Source of the DNA: Methylobacter marinus A45
GTDB taxonomy: Bacteria; Pseudomonadota; Gammaproteobacteria; Methylococcales; Methylomonadaceae
Length of the DNA: 64,000 nt
Direction: 5' to 3'
NCBI RefSeq assembly: GCF_000383855.1
Contig: NZ_KB912877.1
Span: 2,995,579-3,059,578 of the forward strand
This document shows, in pieces, positions 46,554 through 55,715 of the stretch. Below the pieces are notes generated by a model, which was not told the DNA's origin, did no database searches, and saw nothing but the letters and a program-made list of their open reading frames with translations. Within the stretch, counting starts at the first letter, position 1. Every line of letters starts with the position of its first letter. The translations under genes were made by a program, and so were the position numbers.

Positions 46554-48037
46554 GCTAATGTCCCTTGTTCATTTTTTAAGCGTTCTCTTTCCGCCTTGGC
46601 CGCCAAGCGCGCTTCTTCCTCTTCCTCCTGCTGCTTTTTGATGCGGGCTATGCGGGCATTACGGTCATCGATCAACCGCTTGGTCTGTTCTGATTTGTGT
46701 TGGGCTTGCTGTCTGGCGACCAGTTCGCCAGTGGCATACTTGAAATAATGCACCAAAGGAATGTTGGACGGGCAGACATAAGAACAGGAGCCGCAACTGA
46801 TACAGTCTTTAAGGCCAATGTCGACGGCGGCATCCAATTGATTGTTACGGATACGGTTAGCCATGTCTAACGGCAGTAGTCCGGCGGGACAGGCGCTGAC
46901 GCATTGGGCACAACGGATGCAAGGCTGCTGGGCCGTGGATCTGATCTCCTTCCGGGTCAACGCCAGAATACCGCTGGATGCTTTGACGATCGGCAAATTG
47001 CTATGCGGCAGGGCATCGCCCATCATGGGGCCGCCCATGACGATCCGCTGTGTGGCATCCTGGTCGACGCCGCAGAAAGCAAACAATTCGCTAATCAATG
47101 TACCGATAGGCACCTCGATATTCATAGGCAATGCCACGGCACCGCCGGCAACCGTGACAACACGGTTGATCAACGGCTGATTGAGGCGGATTGCTTTATG
47201 CACCGAATAAGCCGTGCCGACATTATGCATGATCACGCCCACATCGGCGGACCGCCCGCCGGCCGGCACTTCATTGCCGGTGAGATAGCGAATCAGTTGC
47301 CTGTCCCAACCCATGGGATAGCGGGTCGGCACCTGTTCCACTTTAATAAACGGATAGGGAAGGCTGGCATCCTGCATGGCTTGATAGGCCGCGGGCTTGT
47401 TGTCCTCGATGCCGACAATCGCCTGTCCGGTCTCCATGCCGTGCAGCATCAGCCGTATGCCATCGATAATCTCTACGGCCCGCTCCTGCATCAGACGGTC
47501 ATCGCAGGTTAAATAAGGTTCGCATTCGCCGCCGTTAATCAGCAGCGTGTGTATCTTGTTTTTGCGTCCCAGATTCAATTTGACCGCCGAAGGAAAGGCT
47601 GCTCCGCCCAGGCCCACGATGCCGGCGGCGCCGACGAGCAGGCTGATTTCCTCGGGATCGAGTTGAAATGGATCACCGGCCAGAGGCTGTTCGAGCCATT
47701 TGTCCTCGCCGTCCGTTTCCAGTACGACGGTGCGTATCGGCAATGCGGAAGGATGCGGGGCCGGGTAATCATTGATATCGACAATCATGCCCGAACTTGA
47801 GGCATGCACCGGTGCGGAAATCATGCCCTGACTGTGAGCCAGTAGTTGACCTTTCAACACCCGGTCGCCAACCCTGACTACCGGTTCCGCCGCTTTGCCG
47901 ACATGCTGTTGCAGTGGAATATACAGTTTCTTGGGCAGCGGAAAATCAACCGCGATAGGCTGGCCGGACGTGGAGGCTTTATGTTCTTCGGCATGAACGC
48001 CACCGCGGATGCGACGCTTTTTGAATAGTTTCAGCAT
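46550..48037 (-). CDS. rnfC: Rnf electron transport complex subunit C
   Basis: 495 residues. NADH/FMN-binding region with VGLGGAAFPSAVKLN and INGGECEPYLTCDDRL, then two 4Fe-4S motifs CIRCAQCVSACPAGLLP and CISCGSCSYVCPSNIPL. The C-terminus is a charged Glu/Lys/Arg coiled coil (KKQQEEEEEARLAAKAERER) that is shorter than in Escherichia coli RsxC. Peripheral entry point for electrons. Confidence 0.96.
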   Translation of the reverse strand: MLKLFKKRRIRGGVHAEEHKASTSGQPIAVDFPLPKKLYIPLQQHVGKAAEPVVRVGDRVLKGQLLAHSQGMISAPVHASSSGMIVDINDYPAPHPSALPIRTVVLETDGEDKWLEQPLAGDPFQLDPEEISLLVGAAGIVGLGGAAFPSAVKLNLGRKNKIHTLLINGGECEPYLTCDDRLMQERAVEIIDGIRLMLHGMETGQAIVGIEDNKPAAYQAMQDASLPYPFIKVEQVPTRYPMGWDRQLIRYLTGNEVPAGGRSADVGVIMHNVGTAYSVHKAIRLNQPLINRVVTVAGGAVALPMNIEVPIGTLISELFAFCGVDQDATQRIVMGGPMMGDALPHSNLPIVKASSGILALTRKEIRSTAQQPCIRCAQCVSACPAGLLPLDMANRIRNNQLDAAVDIGLKDCISCGSCSYVCPSNIPLVHYFKYATGELVARQQAQHKSEQTKRLIDDRNARIARIKKQQEEEEEARLAAKAERERLKNEQGTLA

Positions 48038-48582
48038 GTGGCGACCTCTTCGGAAACGGACGGTTTAGGCCAGCGCCAGTTGCGCAAGGTGACCTCGACC
48101 GGATGCATTTGCAGGCATTCGGTCGGACAGACGGCCACGCATTTCTTGCAGCCGATACAGGCATCGGCCACCACGGCATGTATCTGTTTCGGCGCGCCGA
48201 CGATCGCATCGGTCGGACACACCTTGAAGCAGCGCGTACAACCGGTGCAGGTGTCTTCACTGACCCGGGCGACCAGCAGTTCAGGGTCTTTTACATCGCT
48301 CAGGTCGATTTCCACGCCCAGCAATTTTGCCAGTTGTTCGGCCAATGAACTGCCTCCGGGCGGGCACAAGGTAGGGGACGCTTCGCCGGCGGCCAAAGCC
48401 TCCGCGGCCGGTCTGCAGCCAGGATAACCGCATTGCCCGCATTGTGAACCGGGCATCAATGCTTCCAGTTCATCGACGATCGGATTGCTTTCAACTTTCA
48501 GATACTTGGCGGCGATACCCAGCATTAAACCCAAAATAAGTCCTAACGTAGTCAAACTTACAACGGCAGTTAAGATAAACAT
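48031..48582 (-). CDS. rnfB: Rnf electron transport complex subunit B
   Basis: 183 residues. N-terminal membrane anchor, the 4Fe-4S domain CGQCGYPGCRPAAEALAAGE, and two ferredoxin motifs CTGCTRCFKVCPTDAI and CIGCKKCVAVCPTECL. It passes electrons between RnfC and the soluble ferredoxins. Overlaps rnfC by 7 bases. Confidence 0.96.
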   Translation of the reverse strand: MFILTAVVSLTTLGLILGLMLGIAAKYLKVESNPIVDELEALMPGSQCGQCGYPGCRPAAEALAAGEASPTLCPPGGSSLAEQLAKLLGVEIDLSDVKDPELLVARVSEDTCTGCTRCFKVCPTDAIVGAPKQIHAVVADACIGCKKCVAVCPTECLQMHPVEVTLRNWRWPKPSVSEEVATC

Positions 48583-48600
48583 GATTTCCCCTTAAATAGA

Positions 48601-49182
48601 CTATTTAGTGTACAGTCCAGCGAAACCCATGAACGCCAGTGATAAAATCCCAGCCGTAATGAAAGCGATCGGCGAGCCGGCAAACAAGACCGGCACGCTC
48701 ATCAAGGCCAATCGCTCGCGCAGGCCCGCGAACAATACCATGACCAGCGTAAAACCGACGGCGGACCCGAAACCGAAAGTCATGCTTTGCATGAACCCGT
48801 ATTGCGCCTGCACATTCAGCAAAGCCACGCCCAGGACCGCGCAATTCGTGGTGATCAACGGCAGGAAAATCCCCAGGATCTGATACAGAACCGGGCTGGT
48901 TTTATGGACCACCATCTCAGTGAACTGAACGACGGCGGCGATCACCAGAATGAAGGCCAAGATGCGCAGAAACTGAATATTGAACGGTGCCAGAATGAAA
49001 TGCTCGATCAGCCAGCTGGCGATGGCCGCCAATGTCAAGACAAAGGTGGTCGCCAGTCCCATGCCCAGGGCCGTATCCAGCTTGTTGGACACGCCCATGA
49101 ACGGACAAAGCCCCAGGAATTTGACCAGCACCACGTTATTGACCAGCGCTGTACCTAATAAAAGTAACAAATATTCGCTCAC
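48601..49182 (-). CDS. rnfA: Rnf electron transport complex subunit A
   Basis: 193 residues, six membrane helices, with [20 protein letters not shown] and [18 protein letters not shown] as family signatures. First gene of rnfABCDGEH, with a sigma-54 promoter ending about 30 bp upstream and NifA sites behind it, so it belongs to the nitrogen-fixation set (Rnf1 type) and not to the housekeeping rsx type. Confidence 0.96.
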   Translation of the reverse strand: MSEYLLLLLGTALVNNVVLVKFLGLCPFMGVSNKLDTALGMGLATTFVLTLAAIASWLIEHFILAPFNIQFLRILAFILVIAAVVQFTEMVVHKTSPVLYQILGIFLPLITTNCAVLGVALLNVQAQYGFMQSMTFGFGSAVGFTLVMVLFAGLRERLALMSVPVLFAGSPIAFITAGILSLAFMGFAGLYTK

Positions 49183-49215
49183 TGTTTTTTCCAGGCTGTT
49201 TTTTTACTCACCTAC

Positions 49216-49231
49216 AGCATCAAACATGCCA
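49216..49231 (-). promoter_or_regulatory. Sigma-54 promoter for the rnf operon
   Basis: Read on the - strand it is TGGCATGTTTGATGCT: GG and GC with 10 bases between. It sits 34 bp before the rnfA ATG. Confidence 0.75.
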
Positions 49232-49284
49232 AATTGATAAAAATGCCGATTCAATAAGACCTATGGCCAAAACAAGTGCGTCAA

Positions 49285-49301
49285 TGCACTAATATGGTGC
49301 A
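49285..49301. promoter_or_regulatory. NtrC-type binding site
   Basis: TGCACTAATATGGTGCA is one mismatch from the NtrC consensus TGCACC-N5-GGTGCA. About 145 bp before the nifL -24 box, a normal enhancer distance. Confidence 0.65.
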
Positions 49302-49308
49302 AAAATAC

Positions 49309-49324
49309 TGTCGCAATTAAGACA
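49309..49324. promoter_or_regulatory. NifA upstream activator sequence 1
   Basis: TGT-CGCAATTAAG-ACA fits TGT-N10-ACA exactly. About 80-90 bp from the rnf -24 box. Confidence 0.7.
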
Positions 49325-49348
49325 TAGCGACATAGACAGGAATCCCTG

Positions 49349-49364
49349 TGTCGTAAACCTTACA
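49349..49364. promoter_or_regulatory. NifA upstream activator sequence 2
   Basis: TGT-CGTAAACCTT-ACA fits TGT-N10-ACA exactly and starts 40 bp after site 1, so both face the same side of the helix. About 80-90 bp before the nifL -24 box. Confidence 0.7.
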
Positions 49365-49442
49365 TAATTTAGGGTTGAAAATAAGGCTGCAAGGGAGATT
49401 TCGCATCCCGGATTCTGCCTATTTTTATTTCCTTACAAAATT

Positions 49443-49458
49443 TGGCTTTATTTTTGCT
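49443..49458 (+). promoter_or_regulatory. Sigma-54 promoter for nifLA
   Basis: TGGCTTTATTTTTGCT: GG-N10-GC with TTGCT at -12. It ends 37 bp before the nifL start. Confidence 0.75.
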
Positions 49459-49495
49459 TGAGTATCGGCAGAATTCTTAATTTACGATATGACGT

Positions 49496-51097
49496 ATGAA
49501 AAAGACCTCGTTGCAATACCTGTGGACTCATAGCAATAAAGGCAAGTGCATCAATGCAGAACTTGAAGCCATTATGCTGGGAAATGACATTGATAACAGG
49601 GGGCCGTGCGGGCTGTTTATCGAAACGGTCGAGCAGGCGCCCATCGCTATTTCCATTACCGACAAAAAAGCCCGGATCCTCTATGTGAATGAAGAATTCA
49701 CCCGGGTCACCGGCTACACGCCGGTGGATGTTCTGGGCGAAAATGAATCCCTGCTATCGGACAAATCCACGCCGCGGCATGTTTATTATGATTTGTGGCA
49801 TACCATCAGCAGCAAGAAGATATGGCACGGCCGGCTGATCAACCGGCATAAACAGGGGCATCGTTATCTCGCCGACCTGACTATCACACCCATGCTGAAC
49901 AGTGAAAAGGAAATCACGCACTATATCGGCATGCACCGGAATGTAACCAACGACTACGAGTTCGAGAAAAAAGTCACCAACCAAAAACTGCTGATTGAAT
50001 CCGTGATCAATTCATCGCCGATCGCCATGGTCGTGCTCGATGAACATGACCGGGTCATTCTGGATAATCAGCTGTATAAGGCGCTGGTCAGCGATCTGGA
50101 CAAAGGCGAGCCGGGGCTTTATTTCCTGGAGCTGTTGCGCAATGAGATGGGCGACATGTGGGAGCAGCTGCAACTTGCTGAACAAGGCTTCAATAACCGG
50201 GAGTTCCGGGTGGAAACCCGGGGCCATCAGGGCGTGCGCTGGTTTTCCTGCGCCGGCAACTGGTTCGTGGAAAAAGAAGTCAATGCCGATGCTTTTTTTG
50301 AAGACAATTCAAAACGCTATCTGATACTGACCCTGACCGATATAACCAAACAACGCCGGCAAATGGAGGAACTGCATATCCAGACCCTGAAAACCATGAT
50401 GGTCGAGGATGAGCGGGTACGCGGTATCAGGGAGACATTGCTGGGCGCCATGCACCAGATCCAGATGCCGATGAACCAGATCCGAGCCGCGGAGCAGATC
50501 TTTCGGCATAAGGGCGATGCCCAGCATCAAGGGCTGCTGCAGATTTTGCAGCAAATACAGAAATCGGGCGAAGAAGCGGTTGCGACCATGCAAAAATGCA
50601 TCCCCGAGATCTATCAAACGGCCATTATTCCGGTCAATCTTAACAAAATCCTGCATGAGATGATGCTGCTTAGCGAGCAACGTTTCATGAGCCATGACAT
50701 CGAAGTGCATTGGCATCCCATGCAGGCGCTGCCGACGATCCTGGGCTCGGAAAATCGCCTGCGCATCTTGTTCAAGCAACTCATCGATAATGCGATCGAA
50801 GCCATGAGCGAATCCGGTTCCGGGGAGTCGCGGCTTAAAATCACTACCGATTCCGATGCCGACCTGGTCTACGTCTGCATAGAAGATAGCGGCCCGGGCA
50901 TTCCCCCCGATAAGCGCTCCAAAGTATTCGAACCTTTTTATACCACGCGACCCATGGGCGGTAACCAAGCCGGTATGGGATTGGTCATGGTCAAGGAAAT
51001 CATCAACCAGCATCAGGGATTGATCGAAATAGACCCGAATTATCATCAGGGTTGCCGCTTTATCATCAGTTTCCCCATGCGCAGAGTGTCGGAATAG
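49496..51097 (+). CDS. nifL: Nitrogen fixation regulatory protein NifL
   Basis: 533 residues. First PAS domain at about 42-145 (APIAISITDKKARILYVNEE, YTPVDVLGENESLLSDKSTP) would hold FAD as redox sensor; a second PAS follows (SSPIAMVVLDEHDRVILDN). The C-terminal part resembles a histidine kinase, with AMHQIQMPMNQIRAA at the H region, N box LIDNAIEAMSE and EDSGPGIPPDKRSKVFEPFY. NifL holds NifA inactive under oxygen or excess nitrogen by direct binding. Immediately followed by nifA (12 bp). A later start, M27, is possible. Confidence 0.95.
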   Translation: MKKTSLQYLWTHSNKGKCINAELEAIMLGNDIDNRGPCGLFIETVEQAPIAISITDKKARILYVNEEFTRVTGYTPVDVLGENESLLSDKSTPRHVYYDLWHTISSKKIWHGRLINRHKQGHRYLADLTITPMLNSEKEITHYIGMHRNVTNDYEFEKKVTNQKLLIESVINSSPIAMVVLDEHDRVILDNQLYKALVSDLDKGEPGLYFLELLRNEMGDMWEQLQLAEQGFNNREFRVETRGHQGVRWFSCAGNWFVEKEVNADAFFEDNSKRYLILTLTDITKQRRQMEELHIQTLKTMMVEDERVRGIRETLLGAMHQIQMPMNQIRAAEQIFRHKGDAQHQGLLQILQQIQKSGEEAVATMQKCIPEIYQTAIIPVNLNKILHEMMLLSEQRFMSHDIEVHWHPMQALPTILGSENRLRILFKQLIDNAIEAMSESGSGESRLKITTDSDADLVYVCIEDSGPGIPPDKRSKVFEPFYTTRPMGGNQAGMGLVMVKEIINQHQGLIEIDPNYHQGCRFIISFPMRRVSE

Positions 51098-51109
51098 CGA
51101 GTAAGTATA

Positions 51110-52651
51110 ATGATTGAGCGTACCGAATTAATAGAAGCCGAACTGGACACCTTATACTTGATCAGTCAGGTCTTGAACAGCACTCAAGACTTGCACGCCA
51201 AACTGCAAGGCGTGCTGGAAATTCTGCATAAAAGATCCGGCATGCGTTCAGGCATGATTGCATTGCGGGAAACCGAAAATAATGCCATGGTCGTCACGGC
51301 CCTGCACAGCGACGGCCCCGTCAAACCGGCCCAACCGGTCAGATACCAGCCGGGCGAGGGACTGGTCGGCACCATACTCGATGCCGGCAGCACCATCGTG
51401 GTCGAAAAAGTAGCCGAGGAACCGCGCTTTTTGGGCAGGCTGGGGCTGTACGATCCCGAGTTGCCGTTCATAGGCTCACCCATTTATGTGGAAAAAAGCG
51501 AGCTGGTCGGGGTACTGGCGGCGCAGCCCACCAACAGCCTGTTCCTGGGTGAGCGGGCCCGTTTTATGGAAATGGTCGCCAATCTGATCGCGCAAAGCGT
51601 CAAGATGCTTCGGGCCATGGAGCGCAAGCAGCGTGATCTGCTCAGCGAGCGGGATCATCTGAAACAGGCCCTGATCAAGAACTACAGCTTTGAAAATATC
51701 GTTGGCCATTCGCCGCCGATGCTGAAAGTGTTCGACTTGATTCGCCAGGTCGCCAAATGGAATACCACTGTCCTGATCCGCGGCGAATCGGGCACCGGTA
51801 AGGAAGTCGTCGCCAATGCCATCCATTTCAACTCGGGCTGCGCCAGCGGACCGTTCCTGAAGCTCAATTGCGCGGCCCTGCCGGATACCCTGTTGGAATC
51901 CGAATTGTTCGGCCATGAAAAAGGCGCCTTCAGCGGCGCCCTGACGCAACGCAAAGGGCGCTTCGAACTGGCCGACAACGGCACCCTGTTTCTGGACGAG
52001 ATCGGCGAGATATCGGCCTCGTTCCAGGCCAAGCTGCTGCGCGTGCTGCAGGAAGGCGAATTCGAACGCGTGGGCGGCACCAAGACCATCAACGTCAACG
52101 TGCGCATCATCGCCGCGACCAACCGCAATCTGGAAGAACTGGTCACCGAGGGCAAATTCCGGGAAGACTTGTATTACAGGCTGAATGTCATGCCCATCCA
52201 CATGCCGGCCCTGCGCGACAGAACCGAAGACATCCCGCAACTGGCCGAGTTTTTGCTGGGCAGGATATCAGCCCAGCAGGGCGGGCGTTACCTGGAAATC
52301 AAGGACAGCGCTATCCGCATCCTGATGAAGCACAACTGGCCCGGCAATGTGCGGGAACTGGCCAACCGGCTCGAGCGGGCCGCAATCATGAGTCCCAACG
52401 GCGTGATCGACAGGGACGTCATGGTCAACACCGGGCTAGAGGATGAAATCGGTCACCAGGCCGTGCTTAAACCCCAAAAAGCCCTGCCAGTCGATGTCAA
52501 CGATGAAACGCTCGATGACCGTGAGCGGGTGATCGCCGCGCTGGAGCAAAGCGGTTGGGTGCAGGCCAAGGCCGCAAGGCTGCTCAACATGACGCCGCGC
52601 CAGATCGCCTATCGCATCCAGGTGCTGGATATCACCATGAAGCAAATTTAA
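51110..52651 (+). CDS. nifA: nif-specific sigma-54 activator NifA
   Basis: 513 residues: GAF domain at about 20-165, AAA+ domain with Walker A GESGTGKEVVANAI and Walker B GTLFLDEIGEI, and Fis-type helix-turn-helix AARLLNMTPRQIAYRIQ near the C-terminus. The sigma-54 loop reads GAFSGA, a Ser variant of GAFTGA. The linker before the DNA-binding domain has no Cys pair, which fits the NifL-controlled class rather than the oxygen-sensitive rhizobial class. It should bind the TGT-N10-ACA sites at 49309, 49349 and 54088. Confidence 0.96.
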   Translation: MIERTELIEAELDTLYLISQVLNSTQDLHAKLQGVLEILHKRSGMRSGMIALRETENNAMVVTALHSDGPVKPAQPVRYQPGEGLVGTILDAGSTIVVEKVAEEPRFLGRLGLYDPELPFIGSPIYVEKSELVGVLAAQPTNSLFLGERARFMEMVANLIAQSVKMLRAMERKQRDLLSERDHLKQALIKNYSFENIVGHSPPMLKVFDLIRQVAKWNTTVLIRGESGTGKEVVANAIHFNSGCASGPFLKLNCAALPDTLLESELFGHEKGAFSGALTQRKGRFELADNGTLFLDEIGEISASFQAKLLRVLQEGEFERVGGTKTINVNVRIIAATNRNLEELVTEGKFREDLYYRLNVMPIHMPALRDRTEDIPQLAEFLLGRISAQQGGRYLEIKDSAIRILMKHNWPGNVRELANRLERAAIMSPNGVIDRDVMVNTGLEDEIGHQAVLKPQKALPVDVNDETLDDRERVIAALEQSGWVQAKAARLLNMTPRQIAYRIQVLDITMKQI

Positions 52652-52710
52652 CCGAGGTCGGCTGGGTTGATAAACCCGGCATTCGAGGACTGCCTGCAAG
52701 GAAAAAAACA

Positions 52711-52971
52711 ATGACTATTTTATACGTGCAACACGATTATGCCGTCTTCGGCTTCGGCGAGACCCGGCAAGAAGCCATTGCCATGGCCGCGCAATGGCTA
52801 ACAGACGCCACAGGCAAACAAGGCTGCTCGATAGAGTATGCCGAAAGCCTATTGGTGACTTCACCCAAGCCTGGGCAAATGACACTCTACGAAACAGACG
52901 AAACCATCCCCGCCGAAGCCGAAAACTGGGGTGGCGAGGAATTGCTGGAATGGTATTACGATGTGGCTTGA
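52711..52971 (+). CDS. Small protein of unknown function downstream of nifA
   Basis: 86 residues from ATG 52711, after CAAGGAAAA; the frame is open further back inside nifA but without a signal. Acidic, soluble, starts MTILYVQHDYAVFGFGETRQ and ends GGEELLEWYYDVA. I recognise no family. It is 59 bp after nifA on the same strand, so it is probably in the nifLA transcript. Confidence 0.65.
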   Translation: MTILYVQHDYAVFGFGETRQEAIAMAAQWLTDATGKQGCSIEYAESLLVTSPKPGQMTLYETDETIPAEAENWGGEELLEWYYDVA

Positions 52972-53073
52972 AGTTGGATGACGAACGGGATCACTGCGAC
53001 CATTTTGCGGTCTGATTTTTATTCTCAGCTCTTATGAAAACGGTATCAAAAACCTGAAGGCAACGGAGATAGC

Positions 53074-53136
53074 ATGATGACAATGACCGCTATGCCGACG
53101 GCGCGCTTCGGTCACGGCCGCCAGACTCATCGGTGA
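53074..53136 (+). CDS. 20-codon leader peptide coupled to the CheR-like gene
   Basis: ATG 53074 lies 5 bases after GGAG and opens a 20-residue frame (MMTMTAMPTARF...) whose TGA overlaps the GTG start of the next gene as GTGA. The next gene lacks its own ribosome binding site, so the short frame may load ribosomes for it. Confidence 0.45.
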   Translation: MMTMTAMPTARFGHGRQTHR

Positions 53137-53957
53137 CCGAGCCGGAGGCGCGATGGCTGGACTTTCTGCAATGGGCCTTGCCGCGCCTGGGACTGCGCTG
53201 GCCGGGATTCCGGAAAGTGCGGCGCCAGGTGATCAAGCGCGTGGCGTGCCGTATCGCAACATTGCAATTGACTGATCTGGAAGGCTACCGCCGCTATCTC
53301 ACGACTCACGAGCAGGAATGGCAGATACTGGACACGTTCTGTCGGATCACGATCTCGCGTTTTTACCGCGATCGCCAGATGTTCGATGTGCTCGCCCGGG
53401 AAGGCTTGCCGGAACTGGTCCGTCTATGTCGACATCGCAATGGGCTCCGGCTCTATGGCTGGAGCGCAGGCTGCGGCGCTGGCGAGGAAGCCTACACGCT
53501 GGCCTTGATCTGGGCGTTGCAAATCGCGCCGCGGGTTCCGGATATCTCGTTTTCACTGACCGCCACGGACGCCGATCCGGCCCAGATCGCGCGAGCCCGG
53601 CGCGGGTGCTACCCGGCCAGCAGTCTCAGGGAATTGCCTTCGATTTGGCGCGAGCTCGCCTTTACCGAGGATCAGGGGCAGTATTGCATCAAGCCGGAAT
53701 ACCGCCGACCGGTAAGCTGGAAGGTGCAGGACCTGCGTAAAGCCATGCCGACCGGACCCTTCGACCTCATTCTCTGCCGAAATCTGGCGTTTACCTACTT
53801 CTCGGCCGACCGGCAGCAGGAAATCCTGCATCATCTCGATGCCTGCCTGGCGACGGACGGGCTGCTCGTGATCGGCGTGCATGAATCGCTGCCCGAGTGG
53901 CCTCCGGGCTGGAGTGCCTGGCGGCCGGGACTGCCCATCTACCGTAGAAGCCGGTAG
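53133..53957 (+). CDS. CheR-like SAM-dependent methyltransferase
   Basis: 274 residues from GTG 53133. N-terminal all-helical CheR-type domain ending DTFCRITISRFYRDRQMFDV (the counterpart of the NETxFFR motif), then a Rossmann domain with YGWSAGCGAGEEAYTLAL (the CheR WSAGCSxGEE loop) and FDLILCRNLAFTYF. CheR methylates glutamates on chemoreceptors, but no receptor or other che gene is near and the pentapeptide-binding beta-subdomain looks present only in altered form. The target is unknown. GC-richer than its neighbours. Confidence 0.82.
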   Translation: MTEPEARWLDFLQWALPRLGLRWPGFRKVRRQVIKRVACRIATLQLTDLEGYRRYLTTHEQEWQILDTFCRITISRFYRDRQMFDVLAREGLPELVRLCRHRNGLRLYGWSAGCGAGEEAYTLALIWALQIAPRVPDISFSLTATDADPAQIARARRGCYPASSLRELPSIWRELAFTEDQGQYCIKPEYRRPVSWKVQDLRKAMPTGPFDLILCRNLAFTYFSADRQQEILHHLDACLATDGLLVIGVHESLPEWPPGWSAWRPGLPIYRRSR

Positions 53958-54087
53958 GGAGGGCGGCATCCTGTGCTGGGCCGCGGCACTCGACAGCGCG
54001 AGCAAGCAGGCGAAATTGCCCCGGCTATTACCAAAGATTGCGTGATTGATTCATTGTCCGATTGATTACAAAACTCGCCTATATACC

Positions 54088-54103
54088 TGTTGTGTTTGCG
54101 ACA
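54088..54103 (+). promoter_or_regulatory. NifA upstream activator sequence for nifB
   Basis: TGT-TGTGTTTGCG-ACA fits TGT-N10-ACA exactly and lies about 60 bp before the nifB -24 box. Confidence 0.72.
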
Positions 54104-54154
54104 TCGTCCGCATAAAACTAACTAAATGCATTAAAAATCAATAACATAATATAT

Positions 54155-54170
54155 TGGCACGGCCTATGCA
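54155..54170 (+). promoter_or_regulatory. Sigma-54 promoter for nifB
   Basis: TGGCACGGCCTATGCA matches TGGCAC-N5-TTGCA except one base at -12. It ends 38 bp before the nifB ATG. Confidence 0.85.
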
Positions 54171-54208
54171 TTTACTTTATGCAAACATAACTTACGAGGT
54201 CAAATATT

Positions 54209-55699
54209 ATGGAATTGCCAGTACTCAATGATGCACCCAAAGCAGCAGGCGGATGTTCAGCAGGTTCCTGTGGTTCAACCGATGATCAAATGGATCAACT
54301 GCCCGATTCAATTCGGGAGAAGGTCCAGAACCATCCCTGCTATTCGGAAGACGCCCACCATTATTTCGCCAGAATGCACGTGGCTGTGGCGCCCGCCTGT
54401 AACATTCAATGTCACTATTGCAACCGTAAATACGATTGCGCCAATGAATCGCGTCCCGGCGTGGTTTCGGAACTGTTGACGCCCGATCAGGCCGTTAAAA
54501 AGACCATGGCCGTGGCCGCCACCATTCCGCAAATGACGGTATTGGGCATTGCCGGCCCCGGCGATCCGCTCGCGAATCCGGAACGTACGTTCGAAACCTT
54601 CCGCCGGCTGAGCGAGGAAGCGCCCGATATTAAATTGTGCGTATCCACTAACGGCCTGGCTCTGCCCGATGCCGTGGAAGAGTTGTCCAAACACAATATC
54701 GATCATGTCACGATTACCATCAATACGGTCGACCCTGAAATCGGTGCGAAAATCTATCCCTGGATCTTCTGGAATAACCGCCGCATTAAAGGCGTAAAAG
54801 CCGCGAAAATCCTGATCGAACAGCAACAGAAAGGCCTGGAAATGCTGATTGCCAAAGGCATTCTGGTTAAAGTCAACTCGGTCATGATCCCGGGCGTCAA
54901 CGACAAGCATCTGGCTGAAGTCAGTAAAGTCGTCAAATCCAAAGGCGCGTTTTTGCACAACGTCATGCCGCTGATCGCCGAAGCCGAGCATGGCACGTTC
55001 TACGGCGTGATGGGGCAGCGCGGTCCTACGCCCGATGAATTGCAAGACCTGCAGGATGCCTGCTCCGGCGACATGAACATGATGCGCCACTGCCGTCAAT
55101 GCCGCGCCGATGCCGTAGGCTTGCTCGGCGAGGATCGCGGCGATGAATTCACGCTGGACAAGATCGAGGACATGAAAATCGATTACCAGGCGGCGATGGA
55201 AAAACGCAAGGTCATCCATGAAGCCATTCAGGCCGAGATGGACAGCAAGCGCCTGGAGAAAGCGGCCAAGGTCGAGCAGTTCAAGCAAGAACCCAAGCTT
55301 GATACGCGCCCGGTATTGATGGCGGTTGCGACCAGCGGACAGGGCGTGATCAACATGCACTTCGGCCATGCCAAGGAATTTCTGATTTATGAAGCCTCGC
55401 CGGACGGCGTGCGCTTTATCAGTCATCGCAAAGCCGATCAATATTGCGGCGGCGATACCACCTGCGGCGAAACCGAATCGACCCTGATGCGCACGATCCG
55501 GTCGCTGGAGGGCTGTGAAGCGGTGCTGTGTTCGAAGGTCGGCTATGAACCTTGGGAACAGCTGGAAGCGGCCGGTATCCAGCCGAACGGCGAGCATCCC
55601 ATGGAACCGATCGAGGAAGCCGTCATGGCCGTTTACAAGGAAATGGCCGCGGCGGGCAAGCTGGATGCCAAGCCTGAAGCCGCCAGAGCAAGTGCATAA
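54209..55699 (+). CDS. nifB: Nitrogenase cofactor biosynthesis protein NifB
   Basis: 496 residues, two-domain form. Radical-SAM motif C64-x3-C68-x2-C71 (CNIQCHYCNRKYDC) followed by GIAGPGDPLANPERTFE; C-terminal NifX-like domain at about 365-480 (VLMAVATSGQGVINMHFGHA, SKVGYEPWEQLEAAGIQP). It fuses two 4Fe-4S clusters around an inserted carbide to make NifB-co, the core of FeMo-co. First gene of an operon through nifQ. A 491-codon antisense frame is a shadow of its codon pattern. Confidence 0.97.
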   Translation: MELPVLNDAPKAAGGCSAGSCGSTDDQMDQLPDSIREKVQNHPCYSEDAHHYFARMHVAVAPACNIQCHYCNRKYDCANESRPGVVSELLTPDQAVKKTMAVAATIPQMTVLGIAGPGDPLANPERTFETFRRLSEEAPDIKLCVSTNGLALPDAVEELSKHNIDHVTITINTVDPEIGAKIYPWIFWNNRRIKGVKAAKILIEQQQKGLEMLIAKGILVKVNSVMIPGVNDKHLAEVSKVVKSKGAFLHNVMPLIAEAEHGTFYGVMGQRGPTPDELQDLQDACSGDMNMMRHCRQCRADAVGLLGEDRGDEFTLDKIEDMKIDYQAAMEKRKVIHEAIQAEMDSKRLEKAAKVEQFKQEPKLDTRPVLMAVATSGQGVINMHFGHAKEFLIYEASPDGVRFISHRKADQYCGGDTTCGETESTLMRTIRSLEGCEAVLCSKVGYEPWEQLEAAGIQPNGEHPMEPIEEAVMAVYKEMAAAGKLDAKPEAARASA

Positions 55700-55715
55700 A
55701 AGCTGCACAGTAACA

